From assembly GCA_025353165.1 (NCBI GenBank), contig JANXRE010000017.1, positions 1 to 64,000 of the forward strand: DNA of 64,000 bases. Direction: 5' to 3'. The stretch is from Acidobacteriota bacterium. GTDB lineage: Bacteria; Acidobacteriota; Terriglobia; Bryobacterales; Bryobacteraceae. This document shows positions 62,411 through 64,000 of the stretch, in pieces. A program made the translations under genes and the position numbers. The notes beneath the pieces were generated by a model. It was not told where the DNA came from, made no database searches, and saw only the letters and a list, made by a program, of their open reading frames with translations. How positions within the stretch are numbered: position 1 is the stretch's first letter; every line of letters starts with the position of its first letter.

Positions 62411-62816
62411 TTCGGTAAGTGGTCAGGATGACGCGTGAGCCTTCCACCCGATACTCGAAGTGCTCCCGGCCCTCGCCCCGCTGGAAGCGAGTCTGATACA
62501 CCAAACCCACGTGGGACGGTTGAGCGGAGGCGAGCGGCGTCTGCGTCCGCCTGGACTCCACCACCGGCCCCAACTTGCCGTTCAGATACGATACGAACTC
62601 AGGACAGGTAAGTTGCGTCACCGCGTCCAGCGCGTGCGGGTCTACGTTGGCGCAAATCTCCGAGGTCTGGTTCGACGATAGTCCGGCGTGGAATTCATTC
62701 ACGGCCGCGACGGACGCTCGAACGAGAGGCGCTTCGGGTTCCTCGTTGTGCAAGCGTTTACATCCGGCGGACGAGATGACCAGCGCCAGGATCGAAAGCG
62801 GGATGGATCGGCCCAT
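62394..62816 (-). CDS. Hypothetical lipoprotein (140 aa)
   Basis: Start ATG 62816 is used; a TTG five codons upstream is the alternative. The signal peptide ends in SSAGC, a lipobox, so the protein should be membrane-anchored. The mature part has a helix followed by a beta-sheet region (HVGLVYQTRFQRGEGREHFE, VILTTYRIKL), which resembles DUF4019/NTF2-like periplasmic proteins. It lies 18 bp after the ADOP permease gene and may be co-transcribed with it. Confidence 0.65.
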   Translation of the reverse strand: MGRSIPLSILALVISSAGCKRLHNEEPEAPLVRASVAAVNEFHAGLSSNQTSEICANVDPHALDAVTQLTCPEFVSYLNGKLGPVVESRRTQTPLASAQPSHVGLVYQTRFQRGEGREHFEYRVEGSRVILTTYRIKLNQ

Positions 62817-62834
62817 CTGGTTAGAGTACAACGT

Positions 62835-64000
62835 TCACTCGTACCTCAACGCCCGAATCGGATCGATCGCGCTGGCGCGGCGGGCTGGCAAAAAGCCCGC
62901 CCCGAGCGCAACTACCGCAAGCACGGTCACCGCGATCACGGTTGTCCGGAGGTCTGTCGGAGCCACGCCGAATAGCTGCGAGGACACCAACCGGCTCAGG
63001 GCAAACGCGCTTGGAACGCCGATCGCCAGACCGATTCCAAGAAGTATAAACACCTCCCGCATGACCATCCAAACGACTGCGTGCTGCGGCGCGCCGAGAG
63101 CCATTCGCAACCCGAGTTCTTTTGTTCTTCGTTCGACGACGAAGGCCATCACCCCGTACAGTCCGATCGCGGCCAGCAGCGTCGCGAGGACTCCGAATGC
63201 CGCCGAGAGGGTCGCAATCAGGCGTTCCGTCACCAGGGTCTCGTCTAATTGCCCTTCCAGCGTCTTGATGTCAAACACCGGCATCGCAGGATCGAGCCGG
63301 GCCACTTGCTGGCGTAAAGCGCCGAACATCGACGATGCCGCCATCGACGTTCGCACGTAAAATGCGACCCCACTTGGGAAGTTGGATTGCGCGTTGGACA
63401 CGAATGCCTGGCGGTGTGTGCCTTCGCGCGGGCCTTCGTAGAGCGAGTCGTCCGCCACGCCGACGATCTCGATGTCCAGCTTCGACTTCGGGCCATCGCC
63501 GAAGCCGATGCGCCGCCCGACCGCACTCGCGTTCCCGAAGAAATGCTGCGCGAACTTTCGGTTGACGATGGCCACCGTGCTTTTTTCGCCCACGTCGCGC
63601 GAATCGAAGTCGCGCCCTTCCAATAGATGCACGCCCATCGTTTTCCAGTAGCCCGAAGAGATGCTGTTCATGAAGACTTGCATATCCTCGCCGTCTTTCG
63701 ACTGGTGTCCCTGGACCGACATCGTCGAATCCCATTCGCCTCCATGCAGCAGCGGGACGGCGGCGTACGCCGCCGATTTCACGCCCGGCATCCCGTTCAG
63801 GCCGTCGAGCAGTTCCCTGTAGAAGGCTTGGATTCGCGCGTTACTGTACCCGTTCAGCGATGGATCCACCTGGAATGTCACAAGGTTGTCGAGGCTGCCA
63901 AAGCCCGTATGGGTGCTGCGGAGATTGGCCAGGCTCGTCACGAAGAGGCCGGCGCCGGCCAGAAGCAAAAAGGAGAGCGCGACTTGCGCTGTCACCAGAA
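62835..64000 (-). CDS. ADOP/MacB-like FtsX permease, 5' part beyond the window
   Basis: The C-terminal ~388 residues of an acidobacterial permease of about 800 residues; the frame is open to the window edge (LVTAQVALSFLLLAGAGL is the usual mid-protein start of the second half). A periplasmic MacB-like domain (YWKTMGVHLLEGRDF, VAIVNRKFAQHFFG) is followed by FtsX helices and the end GFLPARRASAIDPIRALRYE. Probably works with a separate ATPase to export substrates or act on the envelope. Intact as far as visible. Confidence 0.85.
   Translation of the reverse strand, partial: LVTAQVALSFLLLAGAGLFVTSLANLRSTHTGFGSLDNLVTFQVDPSLNGYSNARIQAFYRELLDGLNGMPGVKSAAYAAVPLLHGGEWDSTMSVQGHQSKDGEDMQVFMNSISSGYWKTMGVHLLEGRDFDSRDVGEKSTVAIVNRKFAQHFFGNASAVGRRIGFGDGPKSKLDIEIVGVADDSLYEGPREGTHRQAFVSNAQSNFPSGVAFYVRTSMAASSMFGALRQQVARLDPAMPVFDIKTLEGQLDETLVTERLIATLSAAFGVLATLLAAIGLYGVMAFVVERRTKELGLRMALGAPQHAVVWMVMREVFILLGIGLAIGVPSAFALSRLVSSQLFGVAPTDLRTTVIAVTVLAVVALGAGFLPARRASAIDPIRALRYE

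Overview
The window looks like chromosome from an Acidobacteriota bacterium of the Solibacter/Bryobacter type. This is inferred from the gene families, not from a marker gene. The evidence is a high-GC, densely packed layout with many ATGA/GTGA stop-start overlaps; a secreted protein with the Solibacter-type TIGR03437 domain; a VWA protein of the 'acidobacterial VWFA-related' type; ADOP/MacB-like permeases; a CRTAC1 (FG-GAP plus ASPIC/UnbV) protein; DUF1080 proteins; and GMC oxidoreductases paired with gluconate-2-dehydrogenase subunit 3. I see no rRNA, tRNA, CRISPR array or intact transposase.

Layout. 0.1-3.5 kb: exopolysaccharide genes (Wzz, a sugar transferase with an N-terminal zinc-finger-like motif, and a divergent O-antigen ligase with TPRs). 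3.5-8.7 kb: TIGR03437 protein, GMC dehydrogenase plus small subunit, and a dead ADOP permease. 8.7-13 kb: a nested hairpin repeat, ABC exporter, MATE exporter and PHP protein. 13-15.3 kb: PhoR/PhoB-like two-component pair with a perfect palindrome over the regulator start codon. 15.3-21.2 kb: DUF1080 protein, SurA/PpiC lipoprotein and a large beta-helix adhesin gene broken by a nonsense codon and a frameshifting repeat deletion. 21.4-25.7 kb: two small proteins, then a NarL-type two-component pair translationally coupled to a CRTAC1 protein. 25.7-30 kb: a pseudogene graveyard (sigma-kinase chimera, lipoprotein, winged-helix regulator) around one lower-GC beta-helix gene. 30-33 kb: TolC protein and a second DUF1080 protein.

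33.1-36.6 kb: a strong match to an M-box (Mg2+) riboswitch with promoter and intrinsic terminator. It precedes an Nramp-family transporter whose metal-site residues are changed (DPGN to DAGA, MPH to APW). A coupled 83-residue membrane protein and an OprB-like porin follow. The combination predicts Mg2+ uptake. 36.6-39.2 kb: VOC and sigma-factor pseudogenes, a 44-residue membrane protein, the VWA protein and a histone-H1-like basic protein.

39.2-48.7 kb: the most striking block. It is a tightly coupled minus-strand operon of FHA protein, 30-residue membrane peptide, PP2C phosphatase fused to a beta-helix, Ser/Thr kinase, a single polypeptide joining a SEDS (RodA/FtsW) glycosyltransferase to a class B penicillin-binding protein, a second FHA protein and an aldo/keto reductase. 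It parallels the actinobacterial fha-pstP-rodA-pbpA-pkn cell-wall cluster.

48.7-56.2 kb: a TPR remnant, a second GMC/small-subunit pair in an operon with a Gfo/Idh/MocA oxidoreductase and a DUF5009-like membrane acyltransferase, a family-2 glycosyltransferase with a coiled coil built from 42-bp tandem repeats, and a broken pyruvyl-transferase-like gene. 56.3-62.4 kb: a fully overlapping operon for 4-hydroxyproline catabolism (DUF885 peptidase, DapA-family deaminase, hydroxyproline epimerase, three-subunit D-hydroxyproline dehydrogenase). 62.4-64 kb: a lipoprotein and an ADOP permease cut by the window edge.
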